From R-RK-3 sp963842775 (GTDB lineage Bacteria; Pseudomonadota; Alphaproteobacteria; Rhizobiales; Rhodomicrobiaceae), in assembly GCA_963842775.1 (NCBI GenBank), contig CAWJHQ010000015.1, positions 434,001-498,000 on the forward strand: a stretch of 64,000 nucleotides of DNA, written 5' to 3'. A program made the position numbers and the translations under genes. Every line of letters begins with the position of its first letter. Position 1 is the stretch's first letter. The notes under the pieces are model-generated. The model did not search any database and was not told the DNA's origin. It worked only from the letters and a program-made list of their open reading frames with translations. Positions 1-9,375 of this stretch are shown here, one piece after another.

Positions 1-156
1 GCCTTCACCGGCGGGGGAGCAACGTCCGCCGGCCGAGATTCTGCATCATCCCGGCCAGGCCGCTCAACGCAGCTGAAGCCGGTGGCGGATAAGGACCGAA
101 TGCGCCGCCATGGAACTTAACCATCGGGTTATGTATTAAGCTTCAGATGGCCTTAA

Positions 157-618
157 ATCCTGATCTCGGGGCGGGAAGCCGCATATTTCCGCAGCCACTT
201 CTTCGAAGTCGGGCTGGCGGATAAGGCGGCCGTGAACGAGGCCAAGCTGCGCCGCTATGCGGCCGCATATGCGGCACCGGCGCAACTGCGCGCCGGCCTG
301 GGGTTTTATCGCGCGACGCGTGAAAATGCGGAATTCAACAGGACGCACAACGAGCCGATCCGCCTGCCGCTCACGCTGGTCGGGGGCAAGCACGGCGTCG
401 GCCCGCTCATGCCGGCGATGGAAGAGGCATTGCGGGCCAAGGGCTGGTCGAATGTGACGCTCGAAATCCTCGGCGCCGGGCATTATCTGCTCGATGAGAG
501 CCCGGACGCGGTGGCCGAACTTATCGAACAGCGCGCGGCGCAAACAGAAGAAGGATTGAGGGCCGGAGAAATACCGCCGGTCTGCGGGTGTCCGCATCGA
601 AGAAACGCGTTCGGATAA
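157..618 (+). pseudogene. Alpha/beta hydrolase, N-terminally truncated remnant
   Basis: The frame is open from just after a stop at 154-156 to 618. It encodes only the C-terminal half (about 150 of the usual 290 residues) of an epoxide-hydrolase/haloacetate-dehalogenase-like alpha/beta hydrolase. Visible are the cap-to-core stretch (GLGFYRATREN), the late beta strand LPLTLVGGKHGVG, and the catalytic-His region GAGHYLLDESPDAV, where the His would be the last triad member. The nucleophile elbow and oxyanion part are absent, and the bases upstream (1-156) encode nothing related. A GTG at 232 could open a 128-residue ORF, but there is no sign of a real start. It is best read as a relic left by a deletion; the alternative is that the upstream half was lost at an assembly join. 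Confidence 0.6.
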
Positions 619-814
619 AATTTTCAAGCACCGGCGAAACTTGCGCCGCGTCCAAGTAACGGACGGGGTACATGCTTAACTACAGGGCTCGACATATGCC
701 CCGCAATTGCCATAAAATACAAGATGTGGCATACAAATAGCATAGACACCCACTGCCCTTTGTATTATGTCAAACTGCGTATTGGCGTGAATCCTTAGAT
801 TAGCAGGTGTGCTT

Positions 815-1552
815 ATGACGACCACCTACGATCCCATGCTGGTTATGCTATCGATTTTCGTTGCGATTACGGGCGCGCTCACTGGACTGGCCGTCACTGC
901 CGGCTATGACCGGGGCGGCAGGCGAACTTACGCTTCGGCGCTCATCAAGGGTGCGATCATTATCGGCGGCAGCATCTGGTCGATGCATTTCGTCGCGATG
1001 CTGGCCGTGCGCGTGCCCGTGGTGGTGAGTTACAATTTCGTCGAAACGATGCTGTCGCTCTATATCGCGATCCTGGGAACCGGCCTCGGCCTCTATATCG
1101 CCAGCCGGAGCCGTCTCGGCTGGGCGAGTATTCCCATCGCCGGCATACTCATGGGTGCCGCCATCGGCGGTATGCATTATCTCGGAATGTACGCCGTGCG
1201 CGGTTGCGGGCTCTCCTATGCCCAATCGGGCGTTATCACGGCGCTCGCAATCGCGGTGACAGCGTCCATGGTTGCCTTGTGGTTCACATTCCGTAAGCGC
1301 GGGACGGCGGAGACGCTGTTTGGCGGGCTGATGCTCGGCCTGACCATCGCCTCGATGCACTACACCGCAATGGTCTCGACCGCCTTCGATTACCTCCCGG
1401 CCGCTTTGAATAGCTCGGCGCCTCTCATGTCGCAGGACACGCTCGCCTTCATCATCGCCTCGTCGACCTTCGCGATTTGCGGCGTCTTTCTGTTGTTGTT
1501 CTCGTCCCTGGCATTGGGCGGACCGGCACGGCCGACAAGCAGCCGCCGCTAG
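815..1552 (+). CDS. MHYT-domain integral membrane sensor protein
   Basis: About 245 residues with seven predicted hydrophobic segments. The three MHYT signatures are visible as SMHFVAM, GMHYLGM and SMHYTAM, spaced about 60 residues apart. In this family the Met/His residues are thought to bind copper or another metal and sense a gas (O2, CO or NO). Most MHYT proteins are fused to GGDEF/EAL or kinase domains. This one ends right after the last helix, so it is a stand-alone sensor with no output domain. I prefer ATG 815 to the GTG at 809 because an AGG lies upstream at 805-807. Its stop overlaps the convergent L,D-transpeptidase gene by a few bases. The sensing function is family knowledge, not shown here. 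Confidence 0.85.
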   Translation: MTTTYDPMLVMLSIFVAITGALTGLAVTAGYDRGGRRTYASALIKGAIIIGGSIWSMHFVAMLAVRVPVVVSYNFVETMLSLYIAILGTGLGLYIASRSRLGWASIPIAGILMGAAIGGMHYLGMYAVRGCGLSYAQSGVITALAIAVTASMVALWFTFRKRGTAETLFGGLMLGLTIASMHYTAMVSTAFDYLPAALNSSAPLMSQDTLAFIIASSTFAICGVFLLLFSSLALGGPARPTSSRR

Positions 1553-2409
1553 TTAGCATTCTGCGCCTCTGGGTCTCGCGCCGGCGCATGCAGGCAGTCG
1601 GTGCGCAGCGCCGGCGCGGCGCGTGATCCCGGTTGTCCGGGCCTGACCGCATATTTGCCGCGGCATACGCTGATCTCGGGCGGAATGCGGCTTGCCTCGA
1701 ACAGATCGTAACCCGGTTTCAAATCCCGCCAGAACGCCGCCCATTGGTGATCCTGATAGGCGCGCAATCGCGCTTCGGTCGGGCGGAACGGGAACACATG
1801 CACGGCGAAACGCTCCTGGCCCGCATCGAGCGCGGCCGTGAGCAGCGTCCACATCTCGGCGACCACGCCGTTCGTCATGGCATAGCATCCGACGGAGGAA
1901 CAGCCGCCATGCACCATCAGATAGGAGCCGCTGCGGCCCTGGCCGCGATCGAACAGGTTCGGAAAGCCGAGATCGAATGACCGGTGCCAGCGGCTGTTGG
2001 GGTTGAGCTGGCCCTTGGACACCGTGTAGAAGCCTTCCGGCGCCTGATGGTCGCCGGTCTGCAATTTCGGGCCGAGGCGTCCCGACCAGTAGCAGATGGG
2101 GTAGCTGGCAAACAGCGCAAAGCCGTCGCTCCGTTTCATCCAGAGCTCCAGCCTCATCTCGGCTTTGAACACGCGGATGAAGACCGGATCGCCGCGCTTG
2201 AACCCTTGGGCCTGAAGCCGCTCATCCAGCCGGCCGAGGTCGGGCGTGCCTGGAAGCTGATAGCCGAACTGGTAATGGAGCACCCGGTTCACATGGCGCA
2301 TCGCCATCCTGGCGCTGTCAGCGGCCTGATACCAGACGCCGCCGAACATAAAGAAGAGGATCGCTCCGGCAATGGCCGCTGTGATCCCCAGGAGGACGAG
2401 CACGCGCAA
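1549..2409 (-). CDS. L,D-transpeptidase (YafK/YkuD-like), membrane-anchored
   Basis: A 286-residue protein with an N-terminal membrane anchor (residues 3-22) followed by a YafK-type L,D-transpeptidase catalytic domain. The active-site block MVHGGCSSVGCYAM gives His167 and the catalytic Cys175. The upstream block GDHQAPEGFYTV is also typical. Such enzymes make or cut L,D links in peptidoglycan, or tether proteins to it, in the periplasm. The start is TTG at 2409 with AGGTGA just upstream. The C-terminal tail after residue 250 is low-complexity and basic. It sits next to a second paralogue on the same strand (2515-3795), so the two may be co-regulated; a separate promoter in the roughly 100-base gap is possible. 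Confidence 0.85.
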   Translation of the reverse strand: MRVLVLLGITAAIAGAILFFMFGGVWYQAADSARMAMRHVNRVLHYQFGYQLPGTPDLGRLDERLQAQGFKRGDPVFIRVFKAEMRLELWMKRSDGFALFASYPICYWSGRLGPKLQTGDHQAPEGFYTVSKGQLNPNSRWHRSFDLGFPNLFDRGQGRSGSYLMVHGGCSSVGCYAMTNGVVAEMWTLLTAALDAGQERFAVHVFPFRPTEARLRAYQDHQWAAFWRDLKPGYDLFEASRIPPEISVCRGKYAVRPGQPGSRAAPALRTDCLHAPARDPEAQNAN

Positions 2410-2514
2410 TATTCACCTATCACCGGAATGATCGTCGGCTGATGGTGTCGCATACAATATTTGGGCGATAAAGAGAACCCGCCTTGAATGGCGGGCTCTA
2501 TGCGGCCTGCAAAC

Positions 2515-3795
2515 TTAACGGGCCGGAACGGTCGGCGCGATCATGTCGCCCTTGCCGGATTCCACCACATTGTGAAGGCCGCGCGTGACCTCCTCCTTCT
2601 CTGCTGCCGGCGGCGCGGACTCAGCAGCAGGCGGCGGCGGGGCGAAGGTCGCCACCACTGGCTGCGTATGCTGCTCCGGAGCCGGCTGGGCAGGCGGAGG
2701 TTGCACCGCCACGGCGCCGGCCAGGGACACTGGACGCTGTTCAGCCTCATGCGCCGGCGGCGTTTGTGCGGGAGCGGCGTGCGCAACCTTCGGCTGCGGC
2801 GCGGCGATGGCGGGCTGCGATGACAGAGCTGCGGGCGCCGCTGGCTGGATCGGCGCTGCTGCGGGAGCGGCGGCGGGCGCAGGTTCGCGTATCGACGCTA
2901 CCGGCGACGGCGTCGAATAAGCGGCGACACGGCTCGTTCCGGCGGCGGCTGGCTGTGCCGGCGGCTGCGCCTTTGCCATGAGCTGCCCGTCGAACGGATT
3001 GAACGGCGAGACCGGCGCCTTCCGATAGGCAGGGCAATTCTCGCCCGGATCGGGTGTCGCGTCATGGCCGAGGAAGTCGGCGTTCACCAGATATTGCCGC
3101 GAGCATACCGCAACACTGGGCGGCGTCCGCGCCAGCTCGAAATCGTCATAGCCCTGCTTCAGGCTTTTCCAGAAGCTGTACCATTTGCTGTCGCGATGGC
3201 GCTTCATATTCTCTTCGGTCATGCGGAAGGGGAACGCATGGACGTGAAATTTGGTCTGACCGCCGCGGAACGACTCGCGAGCCAGCGCATAGATCTCTTC
3301 GATCAGCGCATCGGTCATCGCAAAGCAGCCGGCGGAACGGCAGTCGCCATGCACCATCAGTGCGCTGCCGGTGCGGCCGTTCACTTTGTCATAGCTGTTG
3401 GGGAAGCCGAGATTGAAAGCGAGATGGAACTGGCTGTTCGGGTTCATCTGCCCGGGCGTCACGGTATAGAAGCCTTCGGGCGCCTGCTTGTCGCCGGCCT
3501 GCACTTTCGGCCCGAGCTCACCCGACCAGTTGCAGATCGGGTAAGTCTTGAAATGATAATAGCGGCCGTCGTCCTTCGCCTTCCAGATCTCAAGCTGAGA
3601 TTCTTCCTTGAAGATGCGGACGAAGAGCGGGGATTCCTGCTTCATGCCGCTCTTGGCGAGCAGAACCTGCGTTTCGGCGGGCAGCTGCTTCATGGCCGGC
3701 ACGATATTGCCGCCGCCACCGAGGCCGGGACAACCGGCAAGCAGGACGGTGGCCGAAGCCACGAACGCAAAACGAAGAACGATGCTCATCGACAT
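2515..3795 (-). CDS. L,D-transpeptidase lipoprotein with Pro/Ala-rich tail
   Basis: 427 residues from the ATG at 3795 (AAGGGG upstream). A lipobox LLAGC places the lipidated cysteine at residue 22, so this is an exported lipoprotein. The YafK-like catalytic domain follows, with MVHGDCRSAGCFAM giving His149 and the catalytic Cys157. The domain is closely related to the neighbouring 1549-2409 protein. From about residue 270 the chain becomes a long, disordered, Pro/Ala/Gln-rich tail of a kind that often spans peptidoglycan or binds partners. A longer frame to 3891 exists, but it would bury the signal peptide inside the protein, so I reject that start. Confidence 0.85.
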   Translation of the reverse strand: MSMSIVLRFAFVASATVLLAGCPGLGGGGNIVPAMKQLPAETQVLLAKSGMKQESPLFVRIFKEESQLEIWKAKDDGRYYHFKTYPICNWSGELGPKVQAGDKQAPEGFYTVTPGQMNPNSQFHLAFNLGFPNSYDKVNGRTGSALMVHGDCRSAGCFAMTDALIEEIYALARESFRGGQTKFHVHAFPFRMTEENMKRHRDSKWYSFWKSLKQGYDDFELARTPPSVAVCSRQYLVNADFLGHDATPDPGENCPAYRKAPVSPFNPFDGQLMAKAQPPAQPAAAGTSRVAAYSTPSPVASIREPAPAAAPAAAPIQPAAPAALSSQPAIAAPQPKVAHAAPAQTPPAHEAEQRPVSLAGAVAVQPPPAQPAPEQHTQPVVATFAPPPPAAESAPPAAEKEEVTRGLHNVVESGKGDMIAPTVPAR

Positions 3796-4040
3796 ACTTT
3801 GTGCCCCTTGCACGCGCCGAGAAGATCGACCCATCTTGTTGAAATTAAGTAAACCACGGCTCATAACAATGCGCTGCTGATTGATTCGCAACCAGTTTCA
3901 ATCAACCCGGGGAAAAACGGCGTCTTTTAGGCCATATCTTTACTTTTCATGGCGGCGACATTGAGCCTCACTGACCGTTTGTTGTGTCCTATTGCTTTTG
4001 CGCAACAGTGGCCTCTACTTTTGCGCGCGAGGCTCTAAAT

Positions 4041-5000
4041 CTATTGCGCCCGGCCCATGGCGAGGAATTTGTCGTGCCGCGCCCTGCGGATTTCCTCGCC
4101 CGACATCCCGTCGAACTCGCGCAAAGAGCGCTCCAGCATATTCCCGGCCAGCCGCATGATCGCGGTCTTGTCGCGGTGAGCGCCGCCCACCGGTTCGCTG
4201 ATGATTGTGTCTATAATGCCCATTTGGGACAAATCCTGGGCAGTAATCTTCATATTGGTCGCCGCGTCCTGGGCGCGGGCGGAATCGTGCCACAGGATCG
4301 ATGCGGCCGCCTCGGGCGAGGCGACGGTATAAATGGAGTGTTCCAGCATCAGCACCTTGTTCGCGGTCGCGATCGCAACGGCGCCGCCTGAGCCGCCTTC
4401 ACCGATGACGATGGCGATGATCGGCACCGTTACCGCCAGGCAGCCGTCGATCGAACGGGCGATCGCCTCGGCCTGGCCGCGCTCTTCCGCGCCGATGCCG
4501 GGATAGGCGCCCGCCGTGTCGACGAAGGTGATGATCGGCATGCCGAATTTTTCGGCGAGCTTCATCAGCCGGACCGATTTGCGATAGCCCTCGGGCCGCG
4601 CCATGCCGAAATTATGCTTGAGCCGCGTCTCGGTATCGCTGCCTTTTTCGTGGCCGATGATGACGACCGAGCGGCCGCGGAACCGTCCGACGCCGCCGAT
4701 GATCGCCATATCCTCGGCGAAATAGCGGTCGCCTGCCAGGGGCACGAAATCCTCGACCAGCACCTTGATATAGTCGAGGCAGTGCGGGCGGTCGGGATGG
4801 CGCGCCACCTGGGTCTTTTGCCAGGGCGTCAGCTTGGCGTAGGTTTCTTCGAGTGCGGTTTTCGCCTTTTGCTCCAGCAGCTTGACTTCATCGTCAATCG
4901 AAACCGATCTGTCCTCGCTTTTCAGCGATTTCAGATCCTCGATCTTGCTTTCCAGCTCGGCGATAGGTTTTTCGAAATCGAGATAGGTGCGTATCATCAT
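4041..5000 (-). CDS. accA: Acetyl-CoA carboxylase carboxyltransferase, alpha subunit
   Basis: About 319 residues, the usual AccA length. The N-terminal helix motif YLDFEKPIAELE and the crotonase-fold core (YPGIGAEERGQAEAIA, GEGGSGGAVAI) are clear. AccA with AccD transfers the carboxyl group from carboxybiotin to acetyl-CoA to give malonyl-CoA, the first step of fatty-acid synthesis in the cytoplasm. Two adjacent ATGs (5000 and 4997) precede the conserved region; a TTG at 5024 would add eight residues. There is no strong ribosome site before any of them. It lies downstream of xerD on the same strand, 130 bases away. Confidence 0.95.
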   Translation of the reverse strand: MMIRTYLDFEKPIAELESKIEDLKSLKSEDRSVSIDDEVKLLEQKAKTALEETYAKLTPWQKTQVARHPDRPHCLDYIKVLVEDFVPLAGDRYFAEDMAIIGGVGRFRGRSVVIIGHEKGSDTETRLKHNFGMARPEGYRKSVRLMKLAEKFGMPIITFVDTAGAYPGIGAEERGQAEAIARSIDGCLAVTVPIIAIVIGEGGSGGAVAIATANKVLMLEHSIYTVASPEAAASILWHDSARAQDAATNMKITAQDLSQMGIIDTIISEPVGGAHRDKTAIMRLAGNMLERSLREFDGMSGEEIRRARHDKFLAMGRAQ

Positions 5001-5130
5001 CAAGGTTGCGTCGCTCAAAAACAATTAGCCGTGCGCGAGCACGAGGCGCCGCGACACCGCTAAGTGGCAATCGAACGAGCAGTCTGTCAAGCTGCCAGAG
5101 GCCAGCGCATCGGCCGGCCTCCGATAATGA

Positions 5131-6144
5131 TTAAGCATCCGTCCGCTGACGTTCGCTGAGCGGGTGATGCTCATGCACGATTTTGCGCAGATGGCCTTCA
5201 CGGACGTGGGTGTAGACCTGCGTGGTTGAAATGTCGGCATGCCCCAGAAGCTTTTGCACCGCCCGCAAATCCGCGCCCCGCTCCAGCATATGGCTGGCGA
5301 AGGCGTGGCGCAGCACATGCGGCGACACACGGGATTGCTCGATGCCGGCCTGTGCGGCCAGAAGCTTCAGTTCCTGCGCAAGCCTCTGGCGCGTCAGGTG
5401 ACCCTGCTGTCCCCAGGACGGGAAAAGCCAGGACGACCCGGCATTCAAGCCCGTCCCAAAGGCGTTTTCCCCGGCAACGGCCGCGTCACGCTCGCGCAAA
5501 TAAAGCACCAGCGCATCTTGAGCCGCCGGGTTGAGCGGCACCATGCGCTGGCGTCCCCCCTTGCCTTTGATGGTCAGGGTGCGTTCATCACCGACCAGGG
5601 CCGAACGCGGCAGCGCCACCAACTCGGAAACCCGCATGCCGGTGGCATAAAGGATCTCCAGGAGGCAATAAAGGCGCAGCGCTTTCGCCCGTTGACCGTT
5701 ACGGGATTCCTCTACCTTGCGCCGCGCGGCGCCGAGCAGTAGATCCACCTCGTCCACGGTGAGCGTCTTGGGAAGCGCGGCTTCCCGTTTCGGGCCGCCC
5801 ACAATCCCGGCTGGATCGTCGGCCCTAATGCCTTCGGCGACCAGGAAGCGGAAAAACTGCTTCAAGGCGGAAAGACGGCGTGCGCGCGACGAGGCGGCGA
5901 GGCCTTCCTCCACCATCAGGGCGATGAAATTGGTGATGTCCTCGGTGGCCGCGAGTTCGAGCGCGCGGTCGCGCTTATGGACGAAACTGGCGAAATTCGC
6001 CAGATCGCGCGAATAGGCATCGAGCGTGTTGGCGGAAGCTCCGCGCTCAGCGCTCAGCATTTCCAGAAATTTGTCGATGATCACAGGCTTTAGCCCCCGA
6101 TCATCCCCCCGAATGTGCTCCATATCCTCAACTCTCAAATTCAT
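5131..6144 (-). CDS. xerD: Tyrosine recombinase XerD
   Basis: 337 residues from the ATG at 6144. An N-terminal SAM-like DNA-binding domain (residues 20-115) precedes the catalytic domain. The active-site set is complete: Arg171 (TGMRVSEL), Lys in the beta-hairpin near 193, His276 and Arg279 (HVLRHAF), His302 (LGHADIS) and the nucleophile Tyr311 (TTQVYTHV). XerD with XerC resolves chromosome dimers at dif. The order accA-xerD-(small ORF)-aroK-aroB supports the housekeeping recombinase rather than a phage integrase. A longer frame starts at 6189 but lacks family support. Confidence 0.93.
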   Translation of the reverse strand: MNLRVEDMEHIRGDDRGLKPVIIDKFLEMLSAERGASANTLDAYSRDLANFASFVHKRDRALELAATEDITNFIALMVEEGLAASSRARRLSALKQFFRFLVAEGIRADDPAGIVGGPKREAALPKTLTVDEVDLLLGAARRKVEESRNGQRAKALRLYCLLEILYATGMRVSELVALPRSALVGDERTLTIKGKGGRQRMVPLNPAAQDALVLYLRERDAAVAGENAFGTGLNAGSSWLFPSWGQQGHLTRQRLAQELKLLAAQAGIEQSRVSPHVLRHAFASHMLERGADLRAVQKLLGHADISTTQVYTHVREGHLRKIVHEHHPLSERQRTDA

Positions 6145-6322
6145 GTTCGGGCTTGTGCAACATCCGCGAGAAAATTGCCGCTCACGCAATTTAACTAATA
6201 AGTTACTTACGGCCTGAGCAGTGACTCGTCAATGCTGCACCGGAGGGGAAGCCCCCGCTCCCCGTCCAATCGAATACAAGATGAAACAAACAAGAGAGCC
6301 AGACGATACGCTTGACTAAAGG

Positions 6323-6463
6323 CTATCGCACTTGGAGATTCCGCACAGCCTTCGATATTTCCTTTGGTTCCGGCTGAAAATATTTGGCCAGCACATACAT
6401 ACTGCCGTAAAATATCCCAACAACGGCACCACACATCGTAAGAAAGCGTATCAGACTTGGCAT
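6323..6463 (-). CDS. Small conserved single-pass membrane protein
   Basis: 46 residues from the ATG at 6463, with AGGTG ten bases upstream. It begins MPSLIRFL, followed by one hydrophobic helix (about residues 4-27, FLTMCGAVVGIFYGSMYVLA), then a short charged tail PEPKEISKAV. I recall similar tiny proteins between xerD and aroK in other Hyphomicrobiales, which makes it more likely real than a chance ORF. The overlapping ORF 6207-6434 is a shadow. Function is unknown. The surrounding DNA is AT-richer than the flanks. The ribosome site, size and position support translation; the function is not inferable. Confidence 0.65.
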   Translation of the reverse strand: MPSLIRFLTMCGAVVGIFYGSMYVLAKYFQPEPKEISKAVRNLQVR

Positions 6464-6647
6464 CGTCTTATTGCACCTTGAGTAATTATCCTGCTGGATA
6501 TTGGCAGTATTATGGCCTGAGCAAAGGCTTGCGCATTTGTCAATAGTGGACCGAAAATTTATCACCAAATGTTGACAATCTGCCGGATCCCCGTTGATTA
6601 GTTATGGAATATAGACCGGCCGGCAAGCAACGAGGGTTCGCGCAAGG

Positions 6648-7214
6648 GTGACACGTCCAGTCCAACACCTCCGGGAACGCCTGGGAAACAGGTCGCTCGT
6701 GCTGATCGGGCTGATGGGCGCGGGCAAGTCTGCCATTGGCCGGCGGCTCGCTGTGACGTTGGATCTGCCGTTCGCCGACGCCGACCAGGAAATCGAGATG
6801 GCCGCCGGCAAATCCATCAATGAGATATTCGCGGAAAATGGCGAGGCTTATTTTCGCGCCGGGGAGCGCCGGGTGATTGCGAGGCTGCTCGACGGCGGGT
6901 GCAAGGTCCTGGCCACCGGCGGCGGCGCCTTCATGAACCCCGAGACGCGGGAGCGCATTGCCGCATCCGGCGTTTCCGTGTGGCTCAAGGCGGACCTCGA
7001 CCTGTTGATGCACCGCGTGTCGCGCCGGGACAACCGCCCGCTGCTGCGCGCGGCCGACCCGCGCGCCGTTATGGAAAAGCTGATTGCCGAGCGCTATCCG
7101 GTCTACGCAAACGCCGACATTACCGTGCGCAGCAGAGATGTTGCGCACGAGATCATTGTCGACGAGATTATCGCCGCGATCGAGACATGCCCGAAGCTCC
7201 TCTCGCCGAGTTGA
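6648..7214 (+). CDS. aroK: Shikimate kinase
   Basis: 188 residues, GTG start at 6648. The P-loop GLMGAGKS lies at residues 21-28. The shikimate-binding region DADQEIE and the GGGAFM segment are present, as is the LID region with RRDNRPLL. The enzyme phosphorylates shikimate to shikimate-3-phosphate in the chorismate pathway. aroB follows after 33 bases on the same strand, so they form an operon as in many Alphaproteobacteria. The 184 bases upstream separate it from the divergent small membrane ORF and probably hold both promoters. Confidence 0.95.
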   Translation: MTRPVQHLRERLGNRSLVLIGLMGAGKSAIGRRLAVTLDLPFADADQEIEMAAGKSINEIFAENGEAYFRAGERRVIARLLDGGCKVLATGGGAFMNPETRERIAASGVSVWLKADLDLLMHRVSRRDNRPLLRAADPRAVMEKLIAERYPVYANADITVRSRDVAHEIIVDEIIAAIETCPKLLSPS

Positions 7215-7247
7215 GCGGGCATCGCCGTCACTGGGAGATAATCTGAA

Positions 7248-8400
7248 ATGCTGAATTCCGAAAGCCGGGCCGAGAGTGCGGCGCGAATTGTTCCCGTAGC
7301 GCTCGGCAGCCGCAGCTACGACATCGTCATCGGTCCGGGGTTGATCGCGACGGCCGGGGACGCGGTCAAGCGGCTTGCGCCCGCCGCCCGCTGCGCCGTC
7401 GTCACGGATGAGACCGTTGCAAGGCTGCATTTGCCGGCGTTGGCCTCCGGATTCGCATCGGCCGGCATGGCGATTGACGAAATTATCATCCCGGCGGGCG
7501 AAGCGTCGAAGAGTTTCACCCATATCGTACAATTATGCGACGCGCTGCTGGACCTGCGGCTCGATCGCGGCGATATCGTCATCGCGCTCGGCGGCGGCGT
7601 CATCGGCGACCTTGCCGGATTCGCCGCCAGCATCCTGAAGCGCGGCGTCCGCCTGGTGCAAATCCCGACGACGCTGCTCGCCCAGGTGGACTCCTCCATC
7701 GGCGGCAAGACCGGCATCAACACCCGGCACGGCAAGAACCTTATCGGCACCTTCCATCAGCCGAGCCTGGTGCTGATCGACACCGATGTGCTGGATACGC
7801 TGGACGTGCGCGAATTGCGCTCCGGCTATGCGGAAACGGCGAAATACGGTCTCCTGGGCGACGCGGCCTTCTTCGATTGGCTGGAGGCGCATTGGGCTGG
7901 AATCTTCGAGGGCGATGCGGCGGCCCGCCTGCATGCGATCGAGCGGTGTTGCCGCTCCAAGGCCGAGATCGTCGCCGAGGACGAGACGGAGCGCGGCCGC
8001 CGTGCGCTGCTCAATCTGGGCCATACGTTCGGCCATGCGCTGGAGTTCCTGGGCGGGCTATTCCGCCCGGCTGCTGCACGGCGAGGCGGTGGCGATCGGC
8101 ATGGTGCTGGCGTTCGAGATGTCCGAAGAGATGCAGCTTTGCCCTCCTGGCGCCGCTGCCCGCGCCGCCGCGCATCTTCAGATGGCCGGGCTGCCCGTGC
8201 GTATCGCCGACATGGCCGCGAAGACCGGCGGTCCCTTGCCCCGCGCCGAAGAGCTGGTCGCGCTGATGAAGCAGGACAAGAAGGCGACCGCCGGCCGGCT
8301 GTCCTTCGTGCTTGCGCGCGGCATCGGCGATGCCTTTGTCTCGGACGCGGTGGAGCCGGACCGGCTGCTCGCGTTCCTCACGGCCCGCTGCACCGCCTAG
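7248..8400 (+). CDS. aroB: 3-dehydroquinate synthase (one frameshift)
   Basis: The reconstructed product is about 383 residues, normal for AroB. The NAD-binding glycine-rich stretch IALGGGVIGDLAGFAAS, the motif QIPTTLLAQVDSSIGGKTG and the metal ligands in LNLGHTFGHALE and LLHGEAV are present. The frame changes near 8055-8062: GGC GGG CTA replaces the expected GGC GGC TAT, one extra G. Everything after it (YSARLLHGEAVAIGM onward) continues in frame +1 to the TAG at 8398. The enzyme makes 3-dehydroquinate from DAHP. It is essential for aromatic amino-acid synthesis, and the rest of the protein is intact, so a base-call error is more likely than a real null allele. Confidence 0.9.
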
Positions 8401-8402
8401 AG

Positions 8403-8466
8403 CGCGATCAGCAAAGAATCGGAGCGGGCCTCCGGCTTCGATGGTTCCACTTCAACCGATCCCGCT
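8403..8466. repeat. Degenerate palindromic intergenic repeat
   Basis: Sits directly after aroB. AGCGGG (8423-8428) can pair with CCCGCT (8461-8466), with the short inner pair GGTT/AACC. The wording CTTCGATGGTTCCACTT resembles a palindromic repeat common in rhizobial intergenic DNA. It is weaker than the copies at 12472, 21927 and 36480. It marks the point where the conserved housekeeping order stops and accessory genes begin. Confidence 0.35.
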
Positions 8467-8480
8467 TGAGGCGCCCGCGC

Positions 8481-9326
8481 CTATTCCGCCATGAAGCGGG
8501 CGAATGCCTCCGTATAGTCCGGCCGCCAGCGCGACAGGGCCGGACGGTTCTTGATGATATCGTCCGCCATCCACTGCATGCGGCGCTCATCCACGTCGCG
8601 GGTGACGGAATTGTCCGGGCATAGGATGTAGAAGTCGCCGCGTACGAGGCTCTCGATCATGAATTCCACGACCTGCGCGGGCGTCCAGGCGCCGTCCGGC
8701 TTGGCGCTGCCTTCCGTCGCGCCGGTCAGTGTCGTGTAGGTCCAGCCGGGAATGAGCAGATGCGCGCTGACATGCGGCGCATCGGAGGCGAGCGCAAAGG
8801 CGAGTTGCTCGGTCAGCGCCCGCACGGCCGCCTTGCTGGTGTTGTAGGCCGCCGCGCCCGGCGGGTTGGTGATGCCCTGCTTCGATCCCGTATTGATGAT
8901 GTGGCTGGGCCGCGACTGCGCGATCATGCTTTCCGTGAAGACGGTCACGCCATGGACGACCCCCATCAGATTGACATCGATCACCTGCCGCCAGCGATCG
9001 GCATCCTGCCAGGGCTTGCCGCTGCCCGCATTGATGGCCGCGTTGTTCATCAGCACCGCGACATCGCCGAATTGCGCGGCTGCCGCGTCTCTCAGGCGCT
9101 CGACATCTTCCCGGCGCGAGACATCCGTCGGCACCGCCAGCACGCGCGCTTCCTTCGCAACGGCTTCCACGTCAAGGCGTGCCGCATCGAGTGCTGCGCC
9201 TTCGAGATCCGCCAGCACGACATTCATGCCGAGCGAAGCAAAGCGCCGGCCCGCGGCCAGGCCAATACCGCTGGCGCCTCCGGTAATGACGGCCGTCCGG
9301 CCTGCGGCGAGAACAGTGTTCAGCAT
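8481..9326 (-). CDS. Short-chain dehydrogenase/reductase
   Basis: 281 residues with a classical Rossmann SDR fold: the TGGASGIG cofactor loop at about residues 16-23, the NNAA motif, the catalytic Ser region INTGSKQG and the active-site YNTSK. Asp in LADLEGAA after beta-2 suggests NAD(H) preference. Such SDRs oxidise or reduce alcohol/keto groups; the substrate is unknown. It is the last gene of a leftward run acdS, PEP-mutase-like, aminotransferase, SDR, about 50 bases after the aminotransferase. It may act on a keto acid made by that enzyme, but this is only context. Confidence 0.85.
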   Translation of the reverse strand: MLNTVLAAGRTAVITGGASGIGLAAGRRFASLGMNVVLADLEGAALDAARLDVEAVAKEARVLAVPTDVSRREDVERLRDAAAAQFGDVAVLMNNAAINAGSGKPWQDADRWRQVIDVNLMGVVHGVTVFTESMIAQSRPSHIINTGSKQGITNPPGAAAYNTSKAAVRALTEQLAFALASDAPHVSAHLLIPGWTYTTLTGATEGSAKPDGAWTPAQVVEFMIESLVRGDFYILCPDNSVTRDVDERRMQWMADDIIKNRPALSRWRPDYTEAFARFMAE

Positions 9327-9375
9327 CGTTCAACTCCCAATCCGATCAGAGAAAATTCGCGCTCCTTAACGCCGC

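Noticed and set aside
3064..3852. Plus-strand ORFs across the L,D-transpeptidase genes and other long antisense frames
   Set aside because: Long opposite-strand frames are expected in high-GC DNA. They lack ribosome sites and show no family motifs.
5131..6144. Phage or integron integrase marking a mobile element
   Set aside because: Full XerD features and conserved housekeeping neighbours; no attachment-site repeats or tRNA gene seen.
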